A stretch of DNA of 64,000 nucleotides, from NCBI RefSeq assembly GCF_000154445.1, contig NZ_DS499569.1; one strand, given 5' to 3'. The stretch comes from Intestinibacter bartlettii (GTDB taxonomy: Bacteria; Bacillota; Clostridia; Peptostreptococcales; Peptostreptococcaceae). This document shows, piece after piece, positions 34,819 through 44,640 of the stretch. The notes beneath the pieces are model-generated. The model searched no databases. It saw nothing but the letters and a program-made list of their open reading frames with translations, and was not told the origin of the DNA. Within the stretch, counting starts at the first letter, position 1, and each line of letters starts with the position of its first letter. The translations under genes were made by a program, and so were the position numbers.

Positions 34819-35991
34819 TTATCTTCTTTTATTTCTCAAAAAAGTTGGTATTTCCATTTCATCATCCCAGTCATCTTGTTGTCTAACTGGTTCTGGAGTT
34901 CTTTCAACTTTTGGTTCAATTCTTGGTTCTGGTTCTACAACTGTTTCTCTATGTATAACTGGCTTAGGTTCTACCTTAGCAACTGGTGGTATTTCAGTCT
35001 TTTTGATTGGTGTTGGCTCCACGAATCCACCTTGAGGAGCTTCATCAAAACCCGTAGCTATAACTGTTATCATTATTTCATCTTCTAAGTCTTCTCTTAT
35101 AGATGCCCCGAATATTATGTTTGCATCAGGGTCACATGACTCAGTTATTAAGTTAGAAGCTGCATTTGCTTCAAATAATGATAAACTTGGTCCTCCTGTT
35201 ACATTAAGTAACACACCTTTTGCACCTCTTATAGATGTTTCAAGAAGTGGCGATTGTATAGCTTCTTTAGCAGCTTCAATAGCTCTATTTTCTCCACTAG
35301 CGTTACCTATACCCATGTGAGCTAATCCTTTGTCTTTCATTATAGATGTAACATCGGCAAAGTCTAGGTTTATAAGTCCTGGAACTTTTATTAAGTCAGA
35401 TATAGATTGTATCCCTTGTTTTAGCACATTATCAGCTATAGAGAATGCTTCTACTATAGATGTATTTTTTTGAACTACTTCAAGTAATCTATCATTTGGT
35501 ATAGTTATTAATGTATCAACATTAGCTTTTAATTCTTCTATACCAGCTTCTGCATTTTTCATTCTTACTTTTCCTTCAAATCCAAAAGGCTTAGTAACAA
35601 CACCTACTGTTAAGATGCCTTTTTGTTTTGCTAATTGAGCTACTACTGGAGCTGCTCCAGTACCTGTTCCACCACCCATTCCGGCAGTAACAAATACCAT
35701 ATCTGTATCTTGTAGTAATTCTTCTATTTGCTCTTTACTCTCTTCAGCTGCTTTTCTACCAACCTCTGGGTCAGCACCTGCACCTAATCCTCTTGTAAGT
35801 TTTTCTCCTATTTGTATTTGATTTTCTGCTTTCGAAGTCACTAACGCTTGTCTATCAGTATTAATTGATATGAATTCAATTCCTTTTATTTTTTCATCGA
35901 TCATTCTATTAACAGCGTTGTTTCCACCGCCACCAACGCCAAATACTTTTATCTTAGCATTATTGTCAATTTCTAAATCAAAGCTTAGCAT
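34819..35991 (-). CDS. ftsZ: Cell-division GTPase FtsZ
   Basis: The tubulin homologue that forms the Z ring. The 390-residue protein has the GTP-binding signature GGGTGTG near residue 105, N-terminal GVGGGGNNAVNRM, and the T7 loop with NLDFADV near 208. A Pro/Glu-rich linker (about 318-372) leads to the conserved C-terminal peptide DDWDDEMEIPTFLRNKRR, which binds FtsA or SepF. SD GGGAGG precedes the ATG. A 260-bp AT-rich gap separates it from ftsQ; its promoter must lie there. Confidence 0.97.
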   Translation of the reverse strand: MLSFDLEIDNNAKIKVFGVGGGGNNAVNRMIDEKIKGIEFISINTDRQALVTSKAENQIQIGEKLTRGLGAGADPEVGRKAAEESKEQIEELLQDTDMVFVTAGMGGGTGTGAAPVVAQLAKQKGILTVGVVTKPFGFEGKVRMKNAEAGIEELKANVDTLITIPNDRLLEVVQKNTSIVEAFSIADNVLKQGIQSISDLIKVPGLINLDFADVTSIMKDKGLAHMGIGNASGENRAIEAAKEAIQSPLLETSIRGAKGVLLNVTGGPSLSLFEANAASNLITESCDPDANIIFGASIREDLEDEIMITVIATGFDEAPQGGFVEPTPIKKTEIPPVAKVEPKPVIHRETVVEPEPRIEPKVERTPEPVRQQDDWDDEMEIPTFLRNKRR

Positions 35992-35999
35992 ATCGAAAC

Positions 36000-36250
36000 C
36001 TCCCTCTCTTGTAATTTATTTCTGTATATATATTAATTATATCATTTAATATTTAAATATTTAACGTATATTTACTAAAATAATATATATTTTATTGTAT
36101 TTCCATGCTTTAGAAAAAACACTTTTAGGTATAACATCTATATTATAACATTTATTTTATTTAATTTGTTAAATTTTTTATAATATATCCCTCTTCCTCC
36201 TTAAAAATTTTAAATTTATATATATTTTTACTTTTTTCATGTCTTTTTTA
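36000..36250. other. AT-rich gap between ftsQ and ftsZ
   Basis: No gene or hairpin seen. It must hold the ftsZ promoter. Several TATAAT-like boxes are present on the minus strand (for example near 36140-36150) but no clear -35 partner can be chosen. Confidence 0.4.
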
Positions 36251-36252
36251 CA

Positions 36253-36993
36253 TTATTTATAAGTATATAATGTATATTTAGAAAATGTCATATTAATTTT
36301 TCCATAGTTTATATTTTTACTTTTTAGATCAACTAAAATCTGAGTTAACTTTGCTATATCGTGTTTTATATCACTGTTACTATTGATTACAATTTCTATA
36401 CCTTCTTTCGTTGTCATATTAACTTTATTTTCACTGTTAAAAGATATACTGCTTATTTTATTCTCAAGTCCATCTTTTTTTATATATTTTATTAAAGAAG
36501 TCAATTTCTCTTTGTCTTTATTATTTTCAAACTTAATTTGATTTTCTTTTATTGAAAAATCAGATTCTACGATAATGCAATTGCTTTTTATATTCTCACG
36601 CTCTACTTTGTCCATATAGCATAAATTTTCACTAACATAATAGTAATTATCACCCTTATCTTTTAAAACACACCCTATGGGTTTTTCTTTAACATCTATT
36701 ATTATTGAATTTGGAATTCTTCGTTTCACTTTTACATATTCGATATACTTACTTTTATTTATATTTGTTTTAATTTTTTCTATATCATATGAAAATAAAT
36801 TTTTACCAGTATTAATATTTGATAAATTCTTTACCTCTGTTTTTGTAAGAATATCATTATTAACTATCTTTATATTTTTTAAGCTAAAAAAATCGCTCCT
36901 TATAAAAAGTATCACTCCAAAGCAAATCATAAACACAAATAAAAGAAGTATAATAACTCTATTTATCCTTAACTTTCTTCTTTTCTTCTTCAT
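36253..36993 (-). CDS. ftsQ: Cell-division protein FtsQ/DivIB
   Basis: The 246-residue bitopic protein has a basic N-terminus (KKKRRKLRINR), one membrane helix (about 13-31), a POTRA domain (about 36-105, FFSLKNIKIVNNDILTKTEV) and the FtsQ/DivIB beta domain. It is a septal ring protein that partners FtsL and FtsB/DivIC. It follows murG, with a strong terminator between them, so it probably has its own promoter. The SD GAGGTG lies in a possible hairpin with an upstream CCTCAAA. Confidence 0.9.
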   Translation of the reverse strand: MKKKRRKLRINRVIILLLFVFMICFGVILFIRSDFFSLKNIKIVNNDILTKTEVKNLSNINTGKNLFSYDIEKIKTNINKSKYIEYVKVKRRIPNSIIIDVKEKPIGCVLKDKGDNYYYVSENLCYMDKVERENIKSNCIIVESDFSIKENQIKFENNKDKEKLTSLIKYIKKDGLENKISSISFNSENKVNMTTKEGIEIVINSNSDIKHDIAKLTQILVDLKSKNINYGKINMTFSKYTLYTYK

Positions 36994-37125
36994 AAAATCA
37001 CCTCAAAAATATAAGTATAAATCAAAAATACTACATTTGAGGCTTTATTTCCTACATATAAATTTAATTTTTTATAGCAAATTAATACTAAAAATGAATA
37101 TTTTCATGTCATTTCGATGTATATA

Positions 37126-37180
37126 CAAAAAAAGATATAAAATAAATCACGTATATCTTGATTCACTTTATATCTTTTTA
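37126..37180 (-). terminator. Terminator of murG
   Basis: AAAAAGATATAAAGTGA ... TTTTATATCTTTTTTT is a long stem with terminal Ts on the minus strand, between murG and ftsQ. Confidence 0.82.
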
Positions 37181-37205
37181 TCCAAATCTATTTTATTTTT
37201 ATAAT

Positions 37206-38414
37206 TTATTTCTTTTTTATTCCTATAACTTTAGGTTCTTTAGAAACTTGCTCTTCTAAAATATTTTCTTTAGATTCAGCTTGTTTTTCTTTTTTATTTT
37301 TAGAACCTACTGCTTCGTTATAAGATTTCATTATTTCGTTGTATATTAAATCAATTGCTTCCGGCTTACCTATTTTTTTAGCATTGTTTGCCATATCGAT
37401 TAATAACTCTTTATCTCCAAGTAATTTAAATACAGCGTCATTTAAAGATTGTGGTGTTAAATCTTTTTCTAAAATCGCAATTCCAGCACCTTGTGCTTCT
37501 ATACTTTTTGCATTGTATTCTTGGTGATTTTCTGCTGTATAAGCTTTTGGAATTATTATTGAAGGTTTACCAAGGGCAGTTATTTCTGCTAAAGATATTG
37601 CTCCTGCACTACCTATTACTATATCGCTTGCAGCAAGACCATCAGCCATATTATCTAAATAAGGCATAACTCTTTGATAAGGTTTAAGTTCTATATCTTT
37701 TATACTTTCTATAAACTCTTCATAATAAACTTTTCCTGTTGCAAATATAAAGGCAACATCTTCTTTTACCATGTTTTCTATTACTAGTCTCATAGCGTCG
37801 TTTATTTCTTCTGAACCACCACTACCGCCGTAGCATAGTACCATTTTTTTATCTTCACTAATTCCTAAGTTTTTTCTTGATATATATTTTCTCGCTTGTA
37901 AAATTTCTTTTCTTACTGGATTACCTGTAAGAACTAATTTATCTTGGCTCTTTTCTGGAAATCTCTTATGAGAATCCTCAAAACTTGTAAGAACCTTTGT
38001 AGCAACTTTAGAAAGTATTTTATTTGTAACTCCTGGGAAAGAGTTTTGTTCATGGACTATAGTTACTTTTTTGCTCATAGCTGCATTAAACAGAACTGGT
38101 CCACTTACATATCCACCTGTCCCTATTACTATATCTGGTTTATATTTTTTAACAATTCTTCTCGATTGTTCTAAACCTTTACATAATTTGAATACTCTCT
38201 TGACATTATCAAAATCTATTTTTCTTTTAAAACCTTGAACTGTGACTGTTTTTAATTCAAAGCCTGCTTTTGGAACTATTTCTGATTCTATACCATTTTT
38301 AGTTCCAACAAATAAAATTTCACAATCTGGATTATGTTCTTTTATTTTATTTGCTATGGCTATTGCTGGGTATACATGTCCTCCCGTACCGCCACCGGCT
38401 AATAATACCTTCAC
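37206..38414 (-). CDS. murG: MurG lipid II synthase with long C-terminal tail
   Basis: MurG moves GlcNAc from UDP-GlcNAc to lipid I, completing lipid II at the cytoplasmic membrane face. Start is GTG at 38414 with SD GGAG 8 nt away (KVLLAGGGTGGHVYPA, the N-terminal donor loop). GSGGSEEIN near 192 and the C-terminal AENHQEYNA block match the family. The body ends near residue 360. Residues about 362-402 form an extra Lys/Glu-rich tail (NKKEKQAESKENILEEQVSK) not part of the core fold. It lies 14 bp after spoVE. Confidence 0.95.
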   Translation of the reverse strand: MKVLLAGGGTGGHVYPAIAIANKIKEHNPDCEILFVGTKNGIESEIVPKAGFELKTVTVQGFKRKIDFDNVKRVFKLCKGLEQSRRIVKKYKPDIVIGTGGYVSGPVLFNAAMSKKVTIVHEQNSFPGVTNKILSKVATKVLTSFEDSHKRFPEKSQDKLVLTGNPVRKEILQARKYISRKNLGISEDKKMVLCYGGSGGSEEINDAMRLVIENMVKEDVAFIFATGKVYYEEFIESIKDIELKPYQRVMPYLDNMADGLAASDIVIGSAGAISLAEITALGKPSIIIPKAYTAENHQEYNAKSIEAQGAGIAILEKDLTPQSLNDAVFKLLGDKELLIDMANNAKKIGKPEAIDLIYNEIMKSYNEAVGSKNKKEKQAESKENILEEQVSKEPKVIGIKKK

Positions 38415-38428
38415 TTCATCATCTCCTG

Positions 38429-39565
38429 TTAATTAAATTTTACTTTCTTTGAGATGTTTAACACAATTCCAATTTCACCCATCAGCACCGTCAGCGAGGT
38501 TCCTCCATAACTTATAAATGGAAGTGCCACCCCTGTTGCTGGCATAGAAGATGTTGCAACTGCTATATTAAAAGCTGCTTGTATCCCTATTTGGGCTCCA
38601 ATTCCTATAACTACCATACATGCGAATATATCTTTTGATTTTAATGCTATTTTTACACATCTATAAACTAATATTACAAATAGCATTATAACTAAAATGC
38701 AACCTACAAGACCTAATTCTTCGCCTATTATTGCGAAAATAAAGTCATTTTGAGGTTCTGGTATGTAAAAATATTTCTGTCTACTTTTACCTAGTCCTAA
38801 TCCGAAAAGTCCTCCTGACCCTATGGCATAAAGACTTTGGATAACTTGATATCCACTCCCAAGTGGATCTTGGAATGGATCTAGAAATGCTGTAAATCTT
38901 TTTAGTCTATATGGTTCTGCAATTACTAAAACTGCAAATAAACCAACTCCTGCTGCTAGCATACTAAGTACAAATTTCATATTCATTCCTGCAACAAATA
39001 GCATTATGAACACAACTATTATAAGTGTACCAGCTGTAGACATATTAGGTTGTAACATTATCAATATAAAAAATATTGATGGAATTATTAAAATTGGTAT
39101 AACACCTTTTGTCAAAGATTTTATATTTTCATATCTCTTTTCAATAACTTTCGCTGTAATTACTATTGTTACAAACTTTGCTATATCCGATGGTTGAAAT
39201 GTAGCTCCTCCTATTCCAAGCCATCTTTTTGCTCCGTTAGCCTCTATACCTAGAGGTGTTAAAACTAACGCTAAGCATATAACAGTAAATATACAAAGTG
39301 GCAATGAATTTTTCTTCCAAAAAGTATAGTCAATATTAGACATAAACATCATTCCCACAAACCCTAGTATCGCATAGATTATATCTCTTTTTAAAAAGAA
39401 ATAGCCATCTTGGTGTTTAAATGAAGCTTGAACATAGCTTGCACTAAACACCATGACTATTCCAAATAATACCAAGGCTATTGTTGTATAAAAAATTACT
39501 AAATCAAACTCCGTCTTCATCCCCTTTGTAATTTGCTTTTTCATTTTCAAACTTTCATTAGGCAT
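38429..39565 (-). CDS. spoVE: SEDS-family lipid II polymerase SpoVE/FtsW
   Basis: This SEDS glycosyltransferase with about ten membrane helices polymerises lipid II at the septum or spore cortex with its partner PBP (SpoVD/FtsI). Start chosen at 39565 (MPNESLKMKK) because AGGAAGGTGG lies just upstream, whereas the further ATG has no SD, giving 378 residues. Motifs: VFSASYVQA after helix 1, PSDIAKF near 135, the catalytic-loop region with DPFQDPLGSGYQ (the conserved Asp), and LPFISYGGTSL near the C-terminus. I prefer spoVE by position beside murG; ftsW is the alternative. Confidence 0.9.
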   Translation of the reverse strand: MPNESLKMKKQITKGMKTEFDLVIFYTTIALVLFGIVMVFSASYVQASFKHQDGYFFLKRDIIYAILGFVGMMFMSNIDYTFWKKNSLPLCIFTVICLALVLTPLGIEANGAKRWLGIGGATFQPSDIAKFVTIVITAKVIEKRYENIKSLTKGVIPILIIPSIFFILIMLQPNMSTAGTLIIVVFIMLFVAGMNMKFVLSMLAAGVGLFAVLVIAEPYRLKRFTAFLDPFQDPLGSGYQVIQSLYAIGSGGLFGLGLGKSRQKYFYIPEPQNDFIFAIIGEELGLVGCILVIMLFVILVYRCVKIALKSKDIFACMVVIGIGAQIGIQAAFNIAVATSSMPATGVALPFISYGGTSLTVLMGEIGIVLNISKKVKFN

Positions 39566-39618
39566 ATGAATGACTACCACCTTCCTCATCGCTATTAGCT
39601 TTGAAGGAAGAGTCTTTA

Positions 39619-40974
39619 TTATAAGTTATTTACATTATCTTTGAAGTCGCGTCCTCTTACCTCAAAGCTTGTGTACATATCCCAACTTGCACATGCTGGT
39701 GAAAGTAGTACTACATCTCCTTCATTTGCAAGTTCGGCAGAAGTTTCTACTGCTTCTTTCATATTTTGTACTCTTTTTATTATTTCAAATCCTTTAGTTT
39801 TTGCACAAGCCTCTATTTTTGATGCAGTTTCACCTAATAAAACTAAAGCTTTTACATTTTGTTTTGCAATATCTAAAAGTTCATCATAAGTACTATCCTT
39901 ATCATATCCTCCAGCTATTAATATAATTGGCTTCTTATAAGAAGTTACTGCTTTTATAGTTGAATCTGGATTAGTACCTTTTGAGTCGTTTACATACATA
40001 ACTCCATTTACAGTTTTTACATATTCTAATCTATGCTCTACTGCTTTAAAAGTTTTTAATACTTCTCTTATTACTTCTATATCTATACCTGAGACATATG
40101 CAGCTAAAGTTGCTGCCATACAGTTTTCTAGGTTGTGTCCTCCTGGTAAGCTAAGTTCATCTTCGTGAAGAAGTACTATTTCTTTATCTATATTTATTAC
40201 TATATTTCCTTCGTTATTTAGATATATTCCTCTTACACCTTGGTGTTTTCTAGAGAAATATAAAACTTGAGAGTTACATTTACTAGATAAAGCTCTAACT
40301 GCTTCATCGTCGTAATTTAGTATTGTAAAATCATTTTTATCTTGATTCTTAAATATATTAGCTTTTGCCATTATATAATTTTCCATAGTATGGTGTCTAT
40401 TTAAATGGTCTGGTGAAAGATTAAGTATCATACTTACTCTTGGTTTAAAATCTACTATACTTTCAAGTTGGAAACTACTAAGCTCTGTAATTAAGAAAGA
40501 TTTTTCGTCAGCTATTCCAACAGTTTCTATTACTGGTTTTCCTATATTTCCAACTACATAAGTATCACATTTAGCTGCTTTGAAGATTTCTCCAACTAAA
40601 GATGTAGTAGTTGTTTTTCCATTTGTACCTGTTATTCCTATGAAAGTAGGATTATTTGATAATTCATAAGCTAATTCTACTTCACCAATTACTTTTATAT
40701 TATTAGAATATAATTTTTGTATAAATGGTAAATCAAGAGGTACTCCAGGAGATACAACTGCTAAATCAATATGATCTACTTCTTCTGGATGATATCCAAG
40801 TATATAAGTTGCATTTTTTATATCTTTTAATTCTTCTAATATATCTACTAGTTTTTCTTCAGTTTTTATATCATTAACTGTTATATTAGCTTCTAATTTA
40901 TCTAGTAATTTGATAGTTGATATACCAGTCTTTGCTAAACCTATAAGTAAAACATTCTTTCCTTTTAAATCCAT
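39619..40974 (-). CDS. murD: UDP-MurNAc-L-alanine:D-glutamate ligase
   Basis: MurD adds D-Glu to UDP-MurNAc-L-Ala in the cytoplasm. The 451-residue protein has a Rossmann-like N-terminal domain (KNVLLIGLAKTGIS), the ATP-binding loop GITGTNGKTTTTS near 113-125, and the C-terminal YVNDSKGTNPDSTIKA segment typical of MurD. The stop precedes spoVE by 53 bp; it starts 19 bp after mraY. SD GGGGGT precedes the ATG. Confidence 0.96.
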   Translation of the reverse strand: MDLKGKNVLLIGLAKTGISTIKLLDKLEANITVNDIKTEEKLVDILEELKDIKNATYILGYHPEEVDHIDLAVVSPGVPLDLPFIQKLYSNNIKVIGEVELAYELSNNPTFIGITGTNGKTTTTSLVGEIFKAAKCDTYVVGNIGKPVIETVGIADEKSFLITELSSFQLESIVDFKPRVSMILNLSPDHLNRHHTMENYIMAKANIFKNQDKNDFTILNYDDEAVRALSSKCNSQVLYFSRKHQGVRGIYLNNEGNIVINIDKEIVLLHEDELSLPGGHNLENCMAATLAAYVSGIDIEVIREVLKTFKAVEHRLEYVKTVNGVMYVNDSKGTNPDSTIKAVTSYKKPIILIAGGYDKDSTYDELLDIAKQNVKALVLLGETASKIEACAKTKGFEIIKRVQNMKEAVETSAELANEGDVVLLSPACASWDMYTSFEVRGRDFKDNVNNL

Positions 40975-40993
40975 TTTAATTTACCCCCATCAC

Positions 40994-41959
40994 TTAAAAT
41001 ACTGCTAAAACACCTATCCAACATAAAACTACAGTTACAATCCAAAATACAAATACAACTCTTGTTTCTGGCCATCCACATTGTTCAAAATGGTGGTGTA
41101 ATGGCGCCATTTTAAATATTCTTTTTCCATTAGTTAATTTGAAATAAGTTACTTGTATCATAACAGATAAAGCTTCTGCTAAGTAGATAAACCCTACTAT
41201 TATTATTATTAATGGAGAATTAGTAAGTGTTGCAAATGCAACTACTGCTCCACCTAATGCCATTGAACCTGTATCTCCCATAAATACTTTTGCAGGATAT
41301 GAGTTAAATCCTAAGAATCCTAAACAAGCACCCGCTGTTGCTGCTGCAAGTATAGCTACATCAGAATTTGATATTGATACTGCAAATAGTACGAAGAAAC
41401 ATGATACTATTAAGGTAACACCTGATGCAAGCCCATCAAGTCCATCTGTTAAGTTTACTGCATTTACAGTTCCTATTATGAATATCATCATAAATGGTAT
41501 ATACCATATTCCTAAGTTGATTATATGGTTTGTAAATGGTATAACAAGTTGTGTTGCACTTGGTGATGCACTATATTGATAATATGCGATATATAAAGCA
41601 AGAGCAAATTGTAGTATTATCTTTTGATAAGCTTTAAGGCCTAATGATCTCTTCATTTTTATTTTTATAAAGTCATCTAAAAATCCTACAAATCCAAAGC
41701 CTACTATACAAATAAGCCCTACTATTAATCCTTTACTAATAGTAGCTCTTGTAAGCCCTGTTATTAATATAGCTACTATCATCATTACACCACCCATTGT
41801 TGGTGTTCCATTTTTTGCTAAGTGTGATTGAGGTCCCTCATCTCTAACCGTTTGACCAAATTTAAATCTAGCAAGCATTGGTATAAATATTGGTCCAAGT
41901 ATTATTACTATTAAAAAACCAATCATTGCTGTAAACGTAAGTTCTCTAATTCCTAACAT
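40994..41959 (-). CDS. mraY: Phospho-MurNAc-pentapeptide translocase
   Basis: MraY makes lipid I from UDP-MurNAc-pentapeptide and undecaprenyl phosphate. The 321-residue protein has about ten membrane helices and the family motifs DDFIKIK near 113, NLTDGLDGLASG near 180 (catalytic aspartates) and APLHHHFEQCGW near 285 (nucleotide-binding HHH). The usual upstream neighbour murF is not seen here; spoVD precedes it after a 330-bp gap. SD GAGGAG precedes the ATG. Confidence 0.96.
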   Translation of the reverse strand: MLGIRELTFTAMIGFLIVIILGPIFIPMLARFKFGQTVRDEGPQSHLAKNGTPTMGGVMMIVAILITGLTRATISKGLIVGLICIVGFGFVGFLDDFIKIKMKRSLGLKAYQKIILQFALALYIAYYQYSASPSATQLVIPFTNHIINLGIWYIPFMMIFIIGTVNAVNLTDGLDGLASGVTLIVSCFFVLFAVSISNSDVAILAAATAGACLGFLGFNSYPAKVFMGDTGSMALGGAVVAFATLTNSPLIIIIVGFIYLAEALSVMIQVTYFKLTNGKRIFKMAPLHHHFEQCGWPETRVVFVFWIVTVVLCWIGVLAVF

Positions 41960-42288
41960 TAATTAAAACTCCTCTCCCTGTTGTTTCATTTTCTTATTAT
42001 TATTTTTCATTTGCAATTATTAACTTTTTTTATGCTAAATATTCCTATTTATGCATTTTAATCTTAAAGTTTTTATACGATGACTAAAAAAATAATTTTT
42101 GCTGATTTGCATTCAAGTAAAAACTTATATTTAATACTATCTATATCTCCAATCTTATTAATTATATACCAAATTGATTTATTTTTGAAGATATTTATAA
42201 TATAAGTCTAATTTGTAACAATTTGTTCACCATACTTTAATAATGTGAAACTAATATGTATAATGTCGGGAGATTTATAATGTTTTGT
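41960..42288. other. AT-rich gap between spoVD and mraY
   Basis: No gene, hairpin or riboswitch motif is evident. A candidate mraY promoter is at 42194-42221. Confidence 0.45.
42194..42221 (-). promoter_or_regulatory. Candidate mraY promoter
   Basis: Minus-strand TTGTTA, 16 bp, TATAAA, about 230 bp before the mraY start. Confidence 0.4.
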
Positions 42289-44274
42289 TTAATTATTGTT
42301 ATAGTATAATATTATGCTAGAACCTTCATTTACTTTTACTCCTGGTTTAGGAAACATATCTGTTACAACTTTCTTTTCATCTACTTCTATATCTGTATCT
42401 AAGTTTGATTCTAGTTTCTTTTCTTCTAGTATTTTAGTTGCTTCCTTTATTGTTAAGTTTCTTACATCTGGAATTTCTACTTGTTTCTTTTCATTTTCTT
42501 CTTTTTCTTCTTTTGTATATTCTTTTTTAACTCCTAGATATTCTAAACTTTGACTCATTACTTCTTTTATAATAGGACCTGCTGTAGTTGAACCGAAGGC
42601 TACAACATCTGTAGGTTCATCGACTATTGCTAATACTACTATTTGTGGATCATCAACAGGTGCTACACTTATAAATGAGCATATGTATTTTCCTTGGGCA
42701 TAAACACCATCTATAACCTTTTGTGCTGTTCCTGTTTTTCCACCTAATCTATATCCTGGTAAATATGCTATTTTACCTCCACCATCTGTAACAACTGATT
42801 CCATAACACTTAACATTTTCTTTGATGTTTCTGTTGAAACCACTTGTCTAACAGTTTTAGGCTTAACTTCTTGTACTACATTTCCTTCATTATCTGTATA
42901 CGCTTTTACAAGTCTTGGCTCCATAAGTTTTCCATCATTTGCAATAGCTGATACTGCTCTTATTAATTGAATAGGAGTTACTGATATAGATTGACCAAAA
43001 GAAATAGTTGCAAGTTCTACAGGACCTACATCCTTTTCTTTATATAGTATACTATTTGCCTCACCGACTAAATCTATATTAGTCTTACTTGTAAGTCCAA
43101 ACCCTTCTATATAATCATATAATTTGCTAACTCCCAATCTTTTTCCTAATTCAACAAAAACTGGGTTACATGAATTTTGAACTGCTTGTTCAAATGTTTC
43201 GCTTCCATGAGGTCTATATGATCTCCAGCATTTTATTCGTTTACCTTCGACAGTTACACTACCTGTACATGTAAATTTCTCATTTGGTTTAATTACATTT
43301 TCTTCGACTGACGCTGTAGATGTTATTAATTTGAAAGTTGAACCTGGTTCATATGTATCACTTATAAGTGTATTTCTCCACATTTCATAATAAGCATTTA
43401 TCTTTTTGTCGTCATCATAACTTTTTAGTAAATCTTCAAAATATGGATATATTGCTTTTGTCGGATTATTTGGGTCATAATCTGGTTTTGATGCCATAGC
43501 TAAAACATCACCTGTTTTAGGGTCCATTGCTATTATCTTAACCCTCTTTGCATTGTTTAATTCATATGCTCTTTGGGCTGCTTTCTCCGCATAACTTTGG
43601 ATTACTTCATCTATCGTAAGCACAATTCCATTTCCTTGAGTTGCTTCATAATATTGTTCAACACCTTGATTAATCTCTCTTCCTGATGCATCTGTGCTTA
43701 CAATTAATTTTCCGTCTTTTCCTTGCAAGTCTTTATTGTATTTAAGTTCAATTCCTGTTACACCTTCTCCATCTGATGATGTATGACCTAATACATAAGA
43801 TGCAAAATTTCCATGCGGATAATATCTTTGTGGATCTTCTGATATCCATATTCCAGAAAGTGATGCATTTTGAATTTTATCAGCTACATCATCATCAACC
43901 CATCTTTGAATTCTAACAAGTGCTTGATTTGTCTTTGATAGCAATTTTAAAATTTCATCATAGTCTTTATCCTTGACTATTTCTGAAATTTTTTTAGCTG
44001 TTTTCTCCTTATCCTTTACTTCGACTGGCTTACACCAAATCGTATATTTTGTAACACTGACAGCTAATGATTTCATATTCCTATCGTATATAGTCCCCCT
44101 TTTTGATTCTATTGGGATTTCCCTAGTTTGTTGTTCTGATGCTTTAGTAGTCAGCCATTGTCCTTTTACAAGCTGCAAGTAGCAAGTTCTTACTATTAAT
44201 ACTAAAAATAATGCACATGCAGAAACAAGAACTAATACTAGCCTTTTTCTACTTTTTATTTTTATTTTTTTCAT
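42289..44274 (-). CDS. spoVD: Penicillin-binding protein SpoVD/FtsI (class B transpeptidase with PASTA)
   Basis: Bitopic class B PBP that crosslinks peptidoglycan. Start chosen at 44274 (second ATG), since the first lies one base after the SD AAAGGAGG. The 661-residue protein has an N-terminal membrane helix (about 13-30), a dimerisation domain (RGTIYDRN near 60), and a transpeptidase domain with the SxxK serine in GSTFKLI, the SxN motif (SCN in VQNSCNPVF), and KTGTAQ. A C-terminal PASTA domain (about 598-660, PDVRNLTIKEATKILEEK) is typical of SpoVD rather than FtsI. It pairs with the SEDS protein spoVE downstream. Confidence 0.93.
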   Translation of the reverse strand: MKKIKIKSRKRLVLVLVSACALFLVLIVRTCYLQLVKGQWLTTKASEQQTREIPIESKRGTIYDRNMKSLAVSVTKYTIWCKPVEVKDKEKTAKKISEIVKDKDYDEILKLLSKTNQALVRIQRWVDDDVADKIQNASLSGIWISEDPQRYYPHGNFASYVLGHTSSDGEGVTGIELKYNKDLQGKDGKLIVSTDASGREINQGVEQYYEATQGNGIVLTIDEVIQSYAEKAAQRAYELNNAKRVKIIAMDPKTGDVLAMASKPDYDPNNPTKAIYPYFEDLLKSYDDDKKINAYYEMWRNTLISDTYEPGSTFKLITSTASVEENVIKPNEKFTCTGSVTVEGKRIKCWRSYRPHGSETFEQAVQNSCNPVFVELGKRLGVSKLYDYIEGFGLTSKTNIDLVGEANSILYKEKDVGPVELATISFGQSISVTPIQLIRAVSAIANDGKLMEPRLVKAYTDNEGNVVQEVKPKTVRQVVSTETSKKMLSVMESVVTDGGGKIAYLPGYRLGGKTGTAQKVIDGVYAQGKYICSFISVAPVDDPQIVVLAIVDEPTDVVAFGSTTAGPIIKEVMSQSLEYLGVKKEYTKEEKEENEKKQVEIPDVRNLTIKEATKILEEKKLESNLDTDIEVDEKKVVTDMFPKPGVKVNEGSSIILYYNNN

Positions 44275-44292
44275 AATCATCCTCCTTTGATA

Positions 44293-44640
44293 TTAATCAT
44301 CCACAGATATATATATTTTTTGACTGTCTGTCGGATAAATCATATTTAGTTTTTCGATAGCATCTTCTTCTAATGTATTAGTGTTTTCTTTTCCCAGTTT
44401 TTCAACTTGTAATGTTTCTAATTTATTCTTTTGTTTTTTCAAATCTTTTTCTAGATAATATATTTGATATTTTAATTTAGAAGAAACTTGATAGATACAT
44501 AAATTTCCTACTCCAATAGCTGCTATTAAAATAATTACTAATACGCCTGTCTTTCTCTTAAATATTCCTCTTTTATTCTTATTCTTTTTCTTCCTCTTAT
44601 ATGCTTTAAAACTCTTTACCTTTTCGTTTTCATTATGCAT
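44293..44640 (-). CDS. FtsL-like division protein
   Basis: The 115-residue bitopic protein has a very basic N-terminus (YKRKKKNKNKRGIFKRK), one membrane helix (about 30-50) and a coiled coil (about 55-90). Size, layout and position directly upstream of the class B PBP match FtsL; sequence in this family is poorly conserved. In the classical order it should follow rsmH, but rsmH is 11.4 kb away. SD AAGGGGA precedes the ATG. Confidence 0.75.
   Translation of the reverse strand: MHNENEKVKSFKAYKRKKKNKNKRGIFKRKTGVLVIILIAAIGVGNLCIYQVSSKLKYQIYYLEKDLKKQKNKLETLQVEKLGKENTNTLEEDAIEKLNMIYPTDSQKIYISVDD

Noticed and set aside
36677..37204. 175-codon plus-strand open frame opposite ftsQ
   Set aside because: It runs through the murG terminator and antisense to ftsQ, is Ile/Phe-rich, and has no SD.
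42211..42235. Possible WalR-like repeat upstream of mraY (TGTAAC ... TGTTCA)
   Set aside because: Spacing is 4 instead of 5 and the second half does not fit TGTWAH.
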